Positions 28,779 to 37,361 of a DNA stretch of 64,000 bases are shown here, piece by piece. The stretch is taken from NCBI RefSeq assembly GCF_028682635.1, contig NZ_JANHLK010000001.1, positions 124,001 to 188,000 of the forward strand, written 5' to 3'. The notes beneath the pieces were generated by a model, which saw nothing but the letters and a program-made list of their open reading frames with translations, was not told where the DNA came from and did not search any database. Every line of letters begins with the position of its first letter. Position 1 is the first letter of the stretch. The position numbers were made by a program, and so were the translations under genes. Origin of the DNA: Pseudomonas putida (lineage in GTDB: Bacteria > Pseudomonadota > Gammaproteobacteria > Pseudomonadales > Pseudomonadaceae).

Positions 28779-30588
28779 CCAGCCCGACGACACCCCAGCC
28801 GTAAAGCGTGTCGACCGACTGAGCTGGGCAGAAATCCGTCGCCTGGCCCTGCATCACAAGAAATCCCTGTGGATCGCCAACGGCGTGGCCGTGCTGGCGA
28901 CCCTGTGCAGCGTGCCGATTCCCTTGCTGCTGCCGTTGCTGGTGGACGAAGTGTTGCTGGGGCACGGTGACGCCGCGCTGAAAATCATGAACCTCGCGCT
29001 GCCAGAGGCTTGGCAGAAAGCTGCGGGTTACATCGGCCTGATGCTGGTGGTGACCCTGGCCCTGCGTTGCGCGGCCTTGCTGTTCAACGTGGTGCAGGCG
29101 CGCCTGTTCGCCGCCCTGGCCAAGGACATCGTCTACCGCATTCGCATCCGCCTGATCGAGCGCCTCAAGCGTATTTCGCTGGGGGAATACGAAAGCCTGG
29201 GCAGCGGCACGGTGACCACGCACCTGGTGACCGATCTCGACACCCTGGACAAATTCGTCGGCGAAACCCTCAGTCGTTTCCTCGTGGCCATGCTGACGCT
29301 GGTGGGCACCGCCGCCATCCTGGTGTGGATGCACTGGCAACTGGCGCTGCTGATCCTGTTGTTCAATCCGCTGGTGATCTACGCCACGGTGCAACTGGGC
29401 AAGCGGGTCAAGCACCTGAAGAAACTCGAGAACGACAGCACCTCGCGCTTCACCCAGGCATTGACCGAAACCCTGGACGCGATCCAGGAAGTGCGTGCCG
29501 GTAACCGCCAGGGCTTTTTCCTCGGTCGTTTGGGGCAGCGCGCCCGGGACGTACGGGATTACGCGGTGAACTCGCAATGGAAAACCGATGCCTCGAACCG
29601 GGCCAGCGGTTTGCTGTTCCAGTTCGGCATCGATATTTTTCGGGCGGCGGCCATGCTCACCGTGCTGTTTTCCGACCTGTCCATCGGCCAGATGCTCGCG
29701 GTATTCAGCTACCTGTGGTTCATGATCGGTCCGGTCGAGCAACTGCTCAACCTGCAATATGCCTACTACGCCGCCGGCGGCGCGCTGTCGCGCATCAATG
29801 AGCTGCTGTCGCGCGCCGATGAGCCGCAGTACCCGAACGGCGTCGACCCGTTCATCGGGCGCCAGACCGTGGGCATCGAGGTTCAGGGCCTGAGTTTCGG
29901 CTACGGTGACGAGCTGGTCTTGAACCAGATGAACCTGTCGATCGCCCCCGGTGAAAAGGTCGCGATCGTCGGCGCCAGCGGCGGCGGCAAGAGCACCCTG
30001 GTGCAATTGCTGCTGGGCTTGTACACGCCGCTGGCCGGGACCATTCGCTTTGGCGGCTCGACCCAGCAGGAGATTGGCCTGGAGACCGTGCGGGAAAACG
30101 TCGCGGTGGTCCTGCAACACCCGGCGCTGTTCAACGACACGGTGCGGGCGAACCTGACCATGGGCCGCGAACGCAGCGACGAGGCCTGCTGGAGCGCCCT
30201 GGAAATCGCCCAATTGCACAACACCGTGCGCGAGTTGCCCAATGGCCTGGACAGTGTTGTCGGGCGTTCCGGCGTGCGCCTGTCGGGCGGCCAGCGCCAA
30301 CGCCTGGCCATCGCGCGGATGGTGCTGGCCGATCCCAAGGTGGTGATTCTCGACGAGGCCACCTCGGCGCTGGATGCCGCCACCGAATACAACCTGCACC
30401 AGGCGCTGGCGCGATTCCTCAGCCACCGCACTACCCTGATCATCGCCCATCGCCTGTCGGCGGTGAAGCAGGCTGACCGGGTCCTGGTGTTCGACGGTGG
30501 GCAGATTGCCGAAGATGGCGACCATCAGCAGCTGATTGCCGAGGGTGGTCTTTACGCCAAGCTTTATGGGCATTTGCAGCAGCACTGA
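28771..30588 (+). CDS. ABC transporter, fused permease and ATPase (half-transporter exporter)
   Basis: 605 residues from GTG 28771, which overlaps the DsbA-like stop by 8 bases and has GGAG upstream. A type-1 exporter membrane domain with six helices (about 30-310) is followed by a nucleotide-binding domain. The latter has Walker A VGASGGGKSTLV, Q-loop LQHPALFND, signature LSGGQRQR, Walker B VVILDEATSALD and H-loop IAHRLS. The Walker A has an extra Gly relative to the common form. It must dimerise. The substrate is unknown. Its position beside the RbdA gene matches P. aeruginosa as I recall it. Confidence 0.9.
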   Translation: MHDQPDDTPAVKRVDRLSWAEIRRLALHHKKSLWIANGVAVLATLCSVPIPLLLPLLVDEVLLGHGDAALKIMNLALPEAWQKAAGYIGLMLVVTLALRCAALLFNVVQARLFAALAKDIVYRIRIRLIERLKRISLGEYESLGSGTVTTHLVTDLDTLDKFVGETLSRFLVAMLTLVGTAAILVWMHWQLALLILLFNPLVIYATVQLGKRVKHLKKLENDSTSRFTQALTETLDAIQEVRAGNRQGFFLGRLGQRARDVRDYAVNSQWKTDASNRASGLLFQFGIDIFRAAAMLTVLFSDLSIGQMLAVFSYLWFMIGPVEQLLNLQYAYYAAGGALSRINELLSRADEPQYPNGVDPFIGRQTVGIEVQGLSFGYGDELVLNQMNLSIAPGEKVAIVGASGGGKSTLVQLLLGLYTPLAGTIRFGGSTQQEIGLETVRENVAVVLQHPALFNDTVRANLTMGRERSDEACWSALEIAQLHNTVRELPNGLDSVVGRSGVRLSGGQRQRLAIARMVLADPKVVILDEATSALDAATEYNLHQALARFLSHRTTLIIAHRLSAVKQADRVLVFDGGQIAEDGDHQQLIAEGGLYAKLYGHLQQH

Positions 30589-30724
30589 GGCAATGCCAAG
30601 GCAGGTCGCGTGGACTTTCCCGCATTGGCAGGAGGCTCTAGCTTGCCGGGATGCAGAAGGCCCCCTAGTCTAGCGGTAGCGATCACGTGGATGATGATCT
30701 GGCAGTGCTAAAACAAGGGACCCC

Positions 30725-33184
30725 ATGAATCAAACCCGGACTCTCGGAACGCCGCGGCTATTGGGCATCGTCTGGCCTTTTATCGCCGTCGTGTTATTTC
30801 AGGCCCTGTTGGGGGGCGTCAGCCTTTATGTACTGTCGGCGGTTCGCGGCTATGTTGCCGGTGAAAGCCTGTGGTCCAAGGGCCAGAAAGACGCCATCTA
30901 TTACCTCAACCTTTATGCCGACGGCCGCGACGAGAGCAAATTCCTCAAATACCAGGAAGCCATTGCCGTCCCTCAGGGAGGGCACGAGTTGCGAGTGGCA
31001 CTGGATCAGCAGCCACCCGATCTCGAGGCGGCCAGGCAGGCGATCCTCAAGGGTGGCAACCACCCCGATGACGTTCCCAGCCTGATTTGGCTGTACCTCA
31101 ATTTCCGCCATTTCAGCTTCCTCGAAAAAGCCATCGACCTGTGGACCGTGGGTGACGGGTACCTGGTGCAACTCGATGACGTCGCCAGGGACATGCATCA
31201 GCACATCAGCGTCAGGCAGACCACCCCGGCTGACATCCAGCGCTGGAAGGAACAGATATTCGCCATCAACGACGAGGTGACGCCGGCGGCCAAGGCCTTC
31301 AGCGATGCGCTGGGCGAGGGCTCGCGGATGATCCTGCGGCTGTTGCTGGCGACAAACCTGGCCACCGCCCTCGGCCTGATCGCCCTGGCGCTGCTGCGCA
31401 CGCATAAACTGCTCAAGCAGCGGCATGCGTTCGCCGACGCCCTGCAACTGGAGAAAGAGCGGGCGCAAATCACCCTGCAATCGATCGGCGATGCAGTGAT
31501 CACCACCAATGTCGAGGGCGCGATCGCCTACATGAATCCGGCCGCCGAAGCCTTGACCCACTGGAAAGCCGACCAGGCGACCGGCTTGCCGCTGGCGGCG
31601 CTGTTCAATCTGCTGGACGACAACGCCCAGGCCGATGGCTTCACCTTGATCGAGCACATCCTGAGCGGTCAGCTCAGTGGTGGCAGCGAACACTCCAAGC
31701 TGATTCAGCGCCTCGATGGCAGCACGGTGTCGGTCACCCTGGTCGGGGCGCCGATCCACAATGCCGGCAAGGTCAGCGGCACCGTGCTGGTGTTGCATGA
31801 CATGACCCAGGAACGGCAATACATTGCCAACCTGTCCTGGCAGGCGACCCATGATGCCTTGACCGGGCTCGCCAACCGCCGCGAGTTCGAATTTCGCCTG
31901 GAACAGGCATTGCAGGCCCTGACGCGACAATCGGGGCGCCACGCCTTGATGTTCCTCGACCTGGATCAGTTCAAGCTGGTCAACGATACCTGCGGTCACG
32001 CGGCGGGTGACGAGTTGCTGCGGCACATTTGTGCGCTGTTGCAGTCCGGGTTGCGCGAAGGCGACACCCTGGCCCGGTTGGGCGGTGACGAGTTCGGCAT
32101 CCTGCTGGAGAACTGTGGGCCGGAGGCGGCCGAGAAAATTGCCGAGGGGTTGCGCCAGACCGTGCAGAACCTGCACTTCGTCTGGAAGGGCCGGCCGTTC
32201 GTGACCACCGTGAGTATCGGGCTGGTGCATATCGCGCAAAATCCGACCACCCTCGAAGTCTCCCTGCGTGCTGCCGACATGGCCTGCTACATGGCCAAGG
32301 AAAAGGGCCGTAACCGGGTTCAGGTGTATCACCCGGACGACTCGGAGCTGTCCCTGCGCTTTGGCGAAATGGCCTGGGTGCAGCGCCTGCACATGGCCCT
32401 GGAAGAAGACCGTTTTTGTCTGTACGCCCAGGAAATTGCCCCGCTCGGACATGTCGAACAGGGTGGCGGGCATATCGAAATTCTGCTGCGCCTGCATGAC
32501 GAAGCCGGACGCATGATATTGCCCGACAGTTTTATTCCGGCAGCCGAACGTTATGGGCTGATGACTTCGTTGGATCGTTGGGTTGTACAGAACGTATTCA
32601 AGATCATTGCCCAATGTATTGCCGAAGAGCACAAAGGGCCTTTAGCGATGTGTGCGATTAATCTGTCAGGCACAACTATAGGAGATGACGCGTTCCTCGA
32701 CTTCCTGCGTCAACAGTTCATTACTTACCAAATACCACCTGAAATAATTTGTTTTGAAATCACTGAAACCAGCGCTATTTCAAATCTTGGTAGTGCAATT
32801 AGATTTATCAATGAACTCAAAAGCTTAGGTTGCCTGTTTTCGTTAGACGACTTTTGCGCCGGTATGTCCTCATTCGCCTACTTGAAACATTTACCTGTAG
32901 ACTTCCTGAAGATCGACGGAAGTTTCGTAAAGGATATGCTGGACGACCCGATTAACCGCGCCATGGTCGAAGTGATCAACCACATCGGGCATGTCATGGG
33001 TAAGCGTACGATTGCCGAGTTTGTTGAAACACCCCAGATCGAGCAGGCATTGCTGGAGATCGGGGTTGATTACGCTCAAGGGTATGTTATTGAACGCCCG
33101 CATCTGTTTACCTGCGATAGTTTGCAAAGTCGTCCAGCCAGACCGCAGCCCTTGTTGTTCAAGGCGCCCGGTACGTTCCGTTGA
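30725..33184 (+). CDS. rbdA: RbdA-like membrane GGDEF-EAL c-di-GMP enzyme
   Basis: 819 residues: TM1 (about 13-38), a periplasmic sensor, TM2 (about 200-222), PAS (about 243-365), GGDEF (about 370-540) and EAL (about 555-805). GGDEF is intact at 453-457, with the inhibitory RxxD site (REGD) exactly five residues before it. The EAL domain has E-x-L-x-R starting at Glu585, NLSG, FEITET, LDDFCAGMSSF (the usual Gly is Cys) and KIDGSFV, so both activities are plausible. In P. aeruginosa RbdA acts mainly as a phosphodiesterase promoting biofilm dispersal. The name rests on domain order and recalled synteny. The DNA coding for residues about 640-735 is strikingly AT-rich. Confidence 0.85.
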   Translation: MNQTRTLGTPRLLGIVWPFIAVVLFQALLGGVSLYVLSAVRGYVAGESLWSKGQKDAIYYLNLYADGRDESKFLKYQEAIAVPQGGHELRVALDQQPPDLEAARQAILKGGNHPDDVPSLIWLYLNFRHFSFLEKAIDLWTVGDGYLVQLDDVARDMHQHISVRQTTPADIQRWKEQIFAINDEVTPAAKAFSDALGEGSRMILRLLLATNLATALGLIALALLRTHKLLKQRHAFADALQLEKERAQITLQSIGDAVITTNVEGAIAYMNPAAEALTHWKADQATGLPLAALFNLLDDNAQADGFTLIEHILSGQLSGGSEHSKLIQRLDGSTVSVTLVGAPIHNAGKVSGTVLVLHDMTQERQYIANLSWQATHDALTGLANRREFEFRLEQALQALTRQSGRHALMFLDLDQFKLVNDTCGHAAGDELLRHICALLQSGLREGDTLARLGGDEFGILLENCGPEAAEKIAEGLRQTVQNLHFVWKGRPFVTTVSIGLVHIAQNPTTLEVSLRAADMACYMAKEKGRNRVQVYHPDDSELSLRFGEMAWVQRLHMALEEDRFCLYAQEIAPLGHVEQGGGHIEILLRLHDEAGRMILPDSFIPAAERYGLMTSLDRWVVQNVFKIIAQCIAEEHKGPLAMCAINLSGTTIGDDAFLDFLRQQFITYQIPPEIICFEITETSAISNLGSAIRFINELKSLGCLFSLDDFCAGMSSFAYLKHLPVDFLKIDGSFVKDMLDDPINRAMVEVINHIGHVMGKRTIAEFVETPQIEQALLEIGVDYAQGYVIERPHLFTCDSLQSRPARPQPLLFKAPGTFR

Positions 33185-33229
33185 AGTCTCTCGTCGATCA
33201 GAACAATCACAATCAAAAGGAGCCCGACA

Positions 33230-34024
33230 GTGATCGAGACTTTCAACCGCACCGGACCACTCATGGAAGCTGCAAGTTATCCCGCCTGGGCCCAGCGCCT
33301 GATTCAGGATTGCAGCGCGAGTAAGCGCCGGGTTGTCGAACACGAACTGTATCAACGCATGCGAGATAACAAACTCAGCGCCAAGACCATGCGCCAGTAC
33401 CTGATCGGTGGCTGGCCCGTAGTCGAACAGTTCGCTTTATACATGGCACAGAACCTGACCAAGACCCGTTTTGCCCGCCACCCCGGCGAGGACATGGCGC
33501 GTCGCTGGTTGATGCGCAATATTCGTGTCGAATTGAACCATGCCGACTACTGGGTGAACTGGAGCCGTGCCCACGGCGTCAGCCTGGAAGATCTGCAGGC
33601 GCAGCAGGTGGCCCCTGAGCTTCACGCCTTGAGCCATTGGTGCTGGCACACCAGTTCCTCCGACTCGCTGATCGTGGCCATTGCCGCCACCAACTACGCC
33701 ATTGAAGGCGCGACCGGTGAGTGGTCGGCGCTGGTCTGTTCCAATGGCCTCTACGCGGCGGCGTTCCCTGAAGAGGATCGCAAGCGGGCCATGAAGTGGC
33801 TGAAGATGCATGCCCAGTACGACGATGCCCATCCGTGGGAAGCGCTGGAAATCATCTGCACGCTGGCCGGGATGAACCCGAGCCAGGCATTGCAGGTGGA
33901 ATTGCGCCAGGCCGTGTGCAAGAGCTACGACTATATGTTCCTGTTCCTCGAGCGTTGTATGCAGCTCGAACACGCCGAAAAAGCCCCGGTGGCGCGTGAG
34001 CGCATGGCACTGGCCGAAACCTGA
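33230..34024 (+). CDS. TenA/heme-oxygenase-like diiron-type protein (iron-containing redox family)
   Basis: 264 residues from GTG 33230, supported by AAGGAG seven bases upstream. It is all-helical, with a spaced set of candidate metal ligands: Glu in PVVEQFALY, Glu/His in RVELNHADYW, Glu in AIEGATGEW and Asp/His in YDDAHPWEAL. The pattern fits the TenA/PqqC/heme-oxygenase-like superfamily and particularly its diiron branch, whose members carry out oxidative chemistry on amino- or fatty-acid substrates. No substrate can be named. It directly follows rbdA (45 bases) and ends in a strong terminator. Confidence 0.82.
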   Translation: MIETFNRTGPLMEAASYPAWAQRLIQDCSASKRRVVEHELYQRMRDNKLSAKTMRQYLIGGWPVVEQFALYMAQNLTKTRFARHPGEDMARRWLMRNIRVELNHADYWVNWSRAHGVSLEDLQAQQVAPELHALSHWCWHTSSSDSLIVAIAATNYAIEGATGEWSALVCSNGLYAAAFPEEDRKRAMKWLKMHAQYDDAHPWEALEIICTLAGMNPSQALQVELRQAVCKSYDYMFLFLERCMQLEHAEKAPVARERMALAET

Positions 34025-34040
34025 TCGGAAGACGCCCATG

Positions 34041-34079
34041 AAAAAGCCCGCCCCCTGACGACAGGGGGCGGGCTTTTTC
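34041..34079. terminator. Bidirectional rho-independent terminator
   Basis: A very strong 16-bp stem AAAAGCCCGCCCCCTG / CAGGGGGCGGGCTTTT with a 4-base loop lies between the convergent TenA-like and sugE genes and has A and T runs on both sides. Confidence 0.92.
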
Positions 34080-34096
34080 GTAAGGGCAGCAAACGA

Positions 34097-34411
34097 TCAG
34101 GCGCTGACTTTCAGCCCCACCAGCCCGGCAATGATCAATGCCACGCTGGCCAGCCGGATCAACGCCATGGATTCACCAAACAGAATGATCCCGGCGATCA
34201 CCGTGCCGACGGCACCGACACCGGTCCAGATCGCATAGGCAGTGCCCAGCGGCAATTCCTTCATCGCAAGGCCAAGCAAGCCGAGGCTGACGGCCATGGC
34301 GGCAACGGTCAATGCAGTGGGGAGAGGGCGGCTGAAACCGTCGGTGTATTTCAGGCCGACGGCCCAGCCCACTTCGAACAGGCCGGCGAAAAACAGAATG
34401 ATCCAGGACAA
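34097..34411 (-). CDS. sugE: SMR-family guanidinium/quaternary-ammonium exporter (SugE/Gdx)
   Basis: 104 residues, four helices. [20 protein letters not shown] carries the essential Glu (FEVGWA), and [11 protein letters not shown] and [15 protein letters not shown] are SugE/Gdx-type signatures, distinct from EmrE. The start is TTG; GGAGG six bases upstream and the conserved N-terminus support it. Family members exchange guanidinium for protons. The guanidine-II riboswitch in the leader makes guanidinium the expected physiological substrate. Confidence 0.93.
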   Translation of the reverse strand: MSWIILFFAGLFEVGWAVGLKYTDGFSRPLPTALTVAAMAVSLGLLGLAMKELPLGTAYAIWTGVGAVGTVIAGIILFGESMALIRLASVALIIAGLVGLKVSA

Positions 34412-34432
34412 GGAAAACCTCCATCGATTGAC

Positions 34433-34483
34433 GGGGTCGTCCCCAGGTTAATGACTCGATCGAGCCGCGAGGTCGTCCTCGCG
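34433..34483 (-). promoter_or_regulatory. Guanidine-II (mini-ykkC) riboswitch in the sugE leader
   Basis: Read on the minus strand, two hairpins have ACGA loops: P1 CGCGAGG-ACGA-CCTCGCG (34483-34466) and P2 GGGG-ACGA-CCCC (34444-34433), separated by 21 bases. Tandem stems with ACGR loops upstream of SMR exporters define the guanidine-II class. P2 lies 10 bases before the GGAGG ribosome binding site, consistent with translational control. A TATATT -10 box at 34496-34491 would start the RNA just before P1. Confidence 0.92.
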
Positions 34484-34533
34484 TTTGCGCAATATAGTGC
34501 CCAGCATTAACCCGGGGATCAAGTTTTCACGTA

Positions 34534-35499
34534 TCAGTCAGTCGCTTGCCGAGCCGCGGTGCGCCCATCTTCTTTCTCGCTCATGCGGCGGAAATAGGTC
34601 GAGAGCAGCGCCCCGGAAATGTTGTGCCATACACTGAACAGCGCACTCGGCACCGCCGCCAGCGGCGAGAAGTGCGCGCTGGCCAGGGCCGCGCCCAGCC
34701 CGGAGTTCTGCATGCCGACTTCCAGCGCCAGGGATTTGCGCTGGGCCAACGGCAACTTGAACAGGCGCCCGGTGAAGTAACCCAGCAGGTAACCGAAGCT
34801 GTTGTGCAGCATGACCACGGCCATGATCAACAGGCCCGACTCGGCGATCTTCGCCTGGCTGGCGGCCACCACCGCCGTGACGATGATCACGATGCTCACC
34901 ACCGATACCAGTGGCAACACCTCCACCGCGTGACGCACCTTGTCGCCGAGCACGCGCTGGGCAACCACACCCAATACGATCGGCAGCAGCACTACTTGCA
35001 GGATCGACCAGAACAGCTCCATGAACGACACCGGCAGCCAGGCCGAAGCCAGCAGCCAGATCAAGGCCGGCGTCAGCAGTGGAGCGAGGAGGGTGGTCAC
35101 GGCGGCAATGGCTACCGACAGTGCCAGGTCCCCACGGGCCAGCCAGGTCATCACGTTCGACGAAGTGCCGCTTGGGCAGCAGCCGACCAGGATCACCCCG
35201 ACGGCAATTTCCGGCGGCAAATGGAACGCCTGGCAGAGTAACCACGCCACACCGGGCATGATCACGAAATGCGCGACTACGCCCAAGGCCACGCGCCACG
35301 GATGGCGGGCGACTTCGGCGAAGTCCTCGAGCTTGAGGGTCAGGCCCATGCCGAACATCACCAGCCCCAGCAACGGCACGATGGCGCCCTTGAGGCCGAT
35401 GAACCACGCCGGTTGCAGGAACGCCACGACGGCGAAAATCAGTACCCAGTAGGCGAAGGTGTTACCGACAAAACGACTTAATGCAGCCAGTGCGCGCAT
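34534..35499 (-). CDS. Bile acid:sodium symporter (BASS) family protein
   Basis: 321 residues with nine or ten helices. Family features are PLLGLVMFGMGLTL near the N-terminus, the crossover motif GCCPSGTSSNVMTWLARGD and the second crossover EVGMQNSGLGAALA. BASS transporters carry organic anions such as bile acids, pantoate or glucosinolates with sodium. The bacterial substrate here is not predictable. I start at 35499 (MRALAALSRF), with AAGGATC upstream, rather than the longer in-frame option. Confidence 0.9.
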   Translation of the reverse strand: MRALAALSRFVGNTFAYWVLIFAVVAFLQPAWFIGLKGAIVPLLGLVMFGMGLTLKLEDFAEVARHPWRVALGVVAHFVIMPGVAWLLCQAFHLPPEIAVGVILVGCCPSGTSSNVMTWLARGDLALSVAIAAVTTLLAPLLTPALIWLLASAWLPVSFMELFWSILQVVLLPIVLGVVAQRVLGDKVRHAVEVLPLVSVVSIVIIVTAVVAASQAKIAESGLLIMAVVMLHNSFGYLLGYFTGRLFKLPLAQRKSLALEVGMQNSGLGAALASAHFSPLAAVPSALFSVWHNISGALLSTYFRRMSEKEDGRTAARQATD

Positions 35500-35553
35500 G
35501 GCCTGATCCTTGTTGTATGAAAGCGTTAGGGAGCTAAGCATACGCTGACTGCA

Positions 35554-35635
35554 AAAAAAGATCGCAGCCTACGGCAGCTCCTACATTTGGAATGTGATCC
35601 CCTGTAGGAGCTGCCGCAGGCTGCGATCTTTTTTC
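35554..35635. repeat. REPIN, class A
   Basis: AAAAGATCGCAGCCTACGGC and AGCTCCTAC on the left are inverted as GTAGGAGCT and GCCGCAGGCTGCGATCTTTT on the right. It lies between rdgC and the BASS gene. Confidence 0.88.
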
Positions 35636-35655
35636 AAACGCCGCCGATTCAGATA

Positions 35656-36576
35656 TCAAATGCCCTGCGGAGTCTCTTCTCCACCCAACGCCTCAACCAG
35701 CGCCGGCAGGAAGTCACCGAACGTCAGCATCATCAGGGTGAAGCTGGCATCCAGTTGGCCGAGGGCTTCGTCGCCACCGTCCTGTTCCGCCTGGTCTTGC
35801 AGCAGGTCTTCGAACTTCAGGCGCTTGACCACCATCTTGTCGTCGAGGACGAACGACAGTTTGTCCTGCCAGGCCAGCGACAGCTGGGTGACCACTTTGC
35901 CGGTGCTCAGGTGCAGCTGGATTTCTTCGCTGGTCAGGTCCTGGCGCTTGCAACGCACGATGCCGCCGTCTTCGTGGGTGTCGCGCAGTTCGCACTCGTC
36001 CAGCACAAAGAAGTCGTCCGCGGCTTTCTGGGTGGTGACCCACTCGGTCATGGTCGCGGTCGGCGACATTTTCACGGTCAGTGGGCGCACCGGCAGGGTG
36101 CCGATCACTTCGCGCAGGGTCGACAGCAGGTCTTCGGCGCGTTTCGGGCTGGCCGAGTTCACCAGGATCAGGCCCTGTTTCGGCGCGATGGCGGCGAAGG
36201 TCGACGAGCGACGGATAAAGGCACGCGGCAGGAAGGCCTGGATGATTTCATCCTTGATCTGGTCGCGTTCCTTTTTATAGACCTTGCGCATTTGCTCGGC
36301 TTCGATCTCTTCGACCTTTTCCTTCACGGCATCGCGCACGACGCTGCCCGGCAGGATGCGTTCTTCCTTGCGCGCGCTGATCAGCAGGAAATCACCGCTG
36401 ACGTGCACCAGCGGGGCATCTTCGCCCTTGCCGAACGGCGCGACGAAACCGTAGGTGGTCAACTCCTGGCTTGCACATGGACGCGCCAGCTTGGTGGCCA
36501 GTGCAGTCTCCAACGCCTCGGCATCAACAGGCAGATCTTGGGTCAGGCGATAGATAAGCAGGTTTTTGAACCACAT
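35656..36576 (-). CDS. rdgC: Recombination-associated protein RdgC
   Basis: 306 residues, the standard RdgC length, starting [11 protein letters not shown] as in characterised orthologues. The body contains [14 protein letters not shown] and [16 protein letters not shown]. RdgC forms a ring around DNA and limits RecA access. I use the ATG at 36576, with AGGAGA upstream, rather than an in-frame ATG 24 bases earlier. The gene faces away from the tRNA cluster. Confidence 0.95.
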   Translation of the reverse strand: MWFKNLLIYRLTQDLPVDAEALETALATKLARPCASQELTTYGFVAPFGKGEDAPLVHVSGDFLLISARKEERILPGSVVRDAVKEKVEEIEAEQMRKVYKKERDQIKDEIIQAFLPRAFIRRSSTFAAIAPKQGLILVNSASPKRAEDLLSTLREVIGTLPVRPLTVKMSPTATMTEWVTTQKAADDFFVLDECELRDTHEDGGIVRCKRQDLTSEEIQLHLSTGKVVTQLSLAWQDKLSFVLDDKMVVKRLKFEDLLQDQAEQDGGDEALGQLDASFTLMMLTFGDFLPALVEALGGEETPQGI

Positions 36577-36686
36577 GGGGTGAGTCTCTCCTTTATACAA
36601 AGGGGGGCATTATTGTCTTCGCCGGGTCATAGGCCAACCCTTCTCTAAGCCTTTGGAAGGCATCAGAAAATTAATTAAAAAAGTGC

Positions 36687-36715
36687 TTGCCAGAGGTAGG
36701 GCTGCTCCGTAGAAT
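36687..36715 (+). promoter_or_regulatory. Sigma-70 promoter of the first tRNA cassette
   Basis: TTGCCA (36687-36692) and TAGAAT (36710-36715) are separated by 17 bases. They are followed by a GC-rich discriminator GCGCGCC, typical of stringently controlled stable-RNA promoters. Confidence 0.8.
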
Positions 36716-36735
36716 GCGCGCCACACCGAAGCGAA

Positions 36736-36811
36736 GGGTGATTAGCTCAGCTGGGAGAGCGTCTGCCTTACAAGCAGAATGTCGGCGGTTCGATCCCGTC
36801 ATCACCCACCA
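36736..36811 (+). tRNA. tRNA-Val (anticodon UAC), copy 1
   Basis: 76 bases including an encoded CCA. The acceptor pairs GGGTGAT / ATCACCC, the D arm reads GCTCAGCTGGGAGAGC, the anticodon loop is CTTACAA (TAC at 36769-36771) and the T arm has GGTTCGATCC. Confidence 0.96.
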
Positions 36812-36830
36812 TTCGTTTCAAGTGTTTAGC

Positions 36831-36907
36831 GCAGCGGTAGTTCAGTCGGTTAGAATACCGGCCTGTCACGCCGGGGGTCGCGGGTTCGAGTCCCGTCCGC
36901 TGCGCCA
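36831..36907 (+). tRNA. tRNA-Asp (anticodon GUC), copy 1
   Basis: 77 bases including CCA. The acceptor pairs GCAGCGG / CCGCTGC, the D arm has GTTCAGTCGGTTAGAAT, the anticodon loop has CTGTCAC (GTC at 36865-36867) and the T arm reads GCGGGTTCGAGTCCCGT. Confidence 0.96.
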
Positions 36908-36949
36908 TATTCGGTAACCTGGAACACTGAACGCCAGGTCACCACGGAA

Positions 36950-36974
36950 AAGCCCGCTGAAGCGGGTTTTTTTC
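36950..36974 (+). terminator. Terminator of the first tRNA cassette
   Basis: The stem AGCCCGCT / AGCGGGTT with a short loop is followed by a run of seven T. Confidence 0.88.
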
Positions 36975-37056
36975 TGCCTCAAGTTTGTACCTTGTTCCAT
37001 CGGGTTGTGTCGTTTCACCGGTTTTCAGATTTATTTGAAAAAAAACTTCAAATAAA

Positions 37057-37086
37057 TCAACACATTACGAAAACCTGTGGCATAAT
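37057..37086 (+). promoter_or_regulatory. Promoter of the second tRNA cassette
   Basis: TCAACA (37057-37062) and CATAAT (37081-37086) with an 18-base spacer lie in an AT-rich region, followed by the discriminator GCGTCCCG. The second cassette therefore has its own promoter, different in sequence from the first. Confidence 0.65.
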
Positions 37087-37106
37087 GCGTCCCGTAACGA
37101 AGCGAA

Positions 37107-37182
37107 GGGTGATTAGCTCAGCTGGGAGAGCGTCTGCCTTACAAGCAGAATGTCGGCGGTTCGATCCCGTCATCACCCACCA
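37107..37182 (+). tRNA. tRNA-Val (anticodon UAC), copy 2
   Basis: Base-for-base identical to the copy at 36736-36811, with CCA encoded. Confidence 0.96.
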
Positions 37183-37201
37183 TTCGTTTCAAGCGTTTCG
37201 C

Positions 37202-37278
37202 GCAGCGGTAGTTCAGTCGGTTAGAATACCGGCCTGTCACGCCGGGGGTCGCGGGTTCGAGTCCCGTCCGCTGCGCCA
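37202..37278 (+). tRNA. tRNA-Asp (anticodon GUC), copy 2
   Basis: Identical to the copy at 36831-36907. The following spacer, including GGAACACTGAACGCCAGGTC, is also repeated. Confidence 0.96.
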
Positions 37279-37319
37279 TATTCGGTCACCTGGAACACTG
37301 AACGCCAGGTCACCACGGA

Positions 37320-37344
37320 AAGCCCGCTTAGTGCGGGCTTTTTG
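37320..37344 (+). terminator. Terminator of the second tRNA cassette
   Basis: AAGCCCGC / GCGGGCTT with the loop TTAGT, followed by TTT. It also lies just past the 3' end of the convergent catalase-like gene. Confidence 0.85.
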
Positions 37345-37361
37345 CTGTCTGGCGTTTGGGT

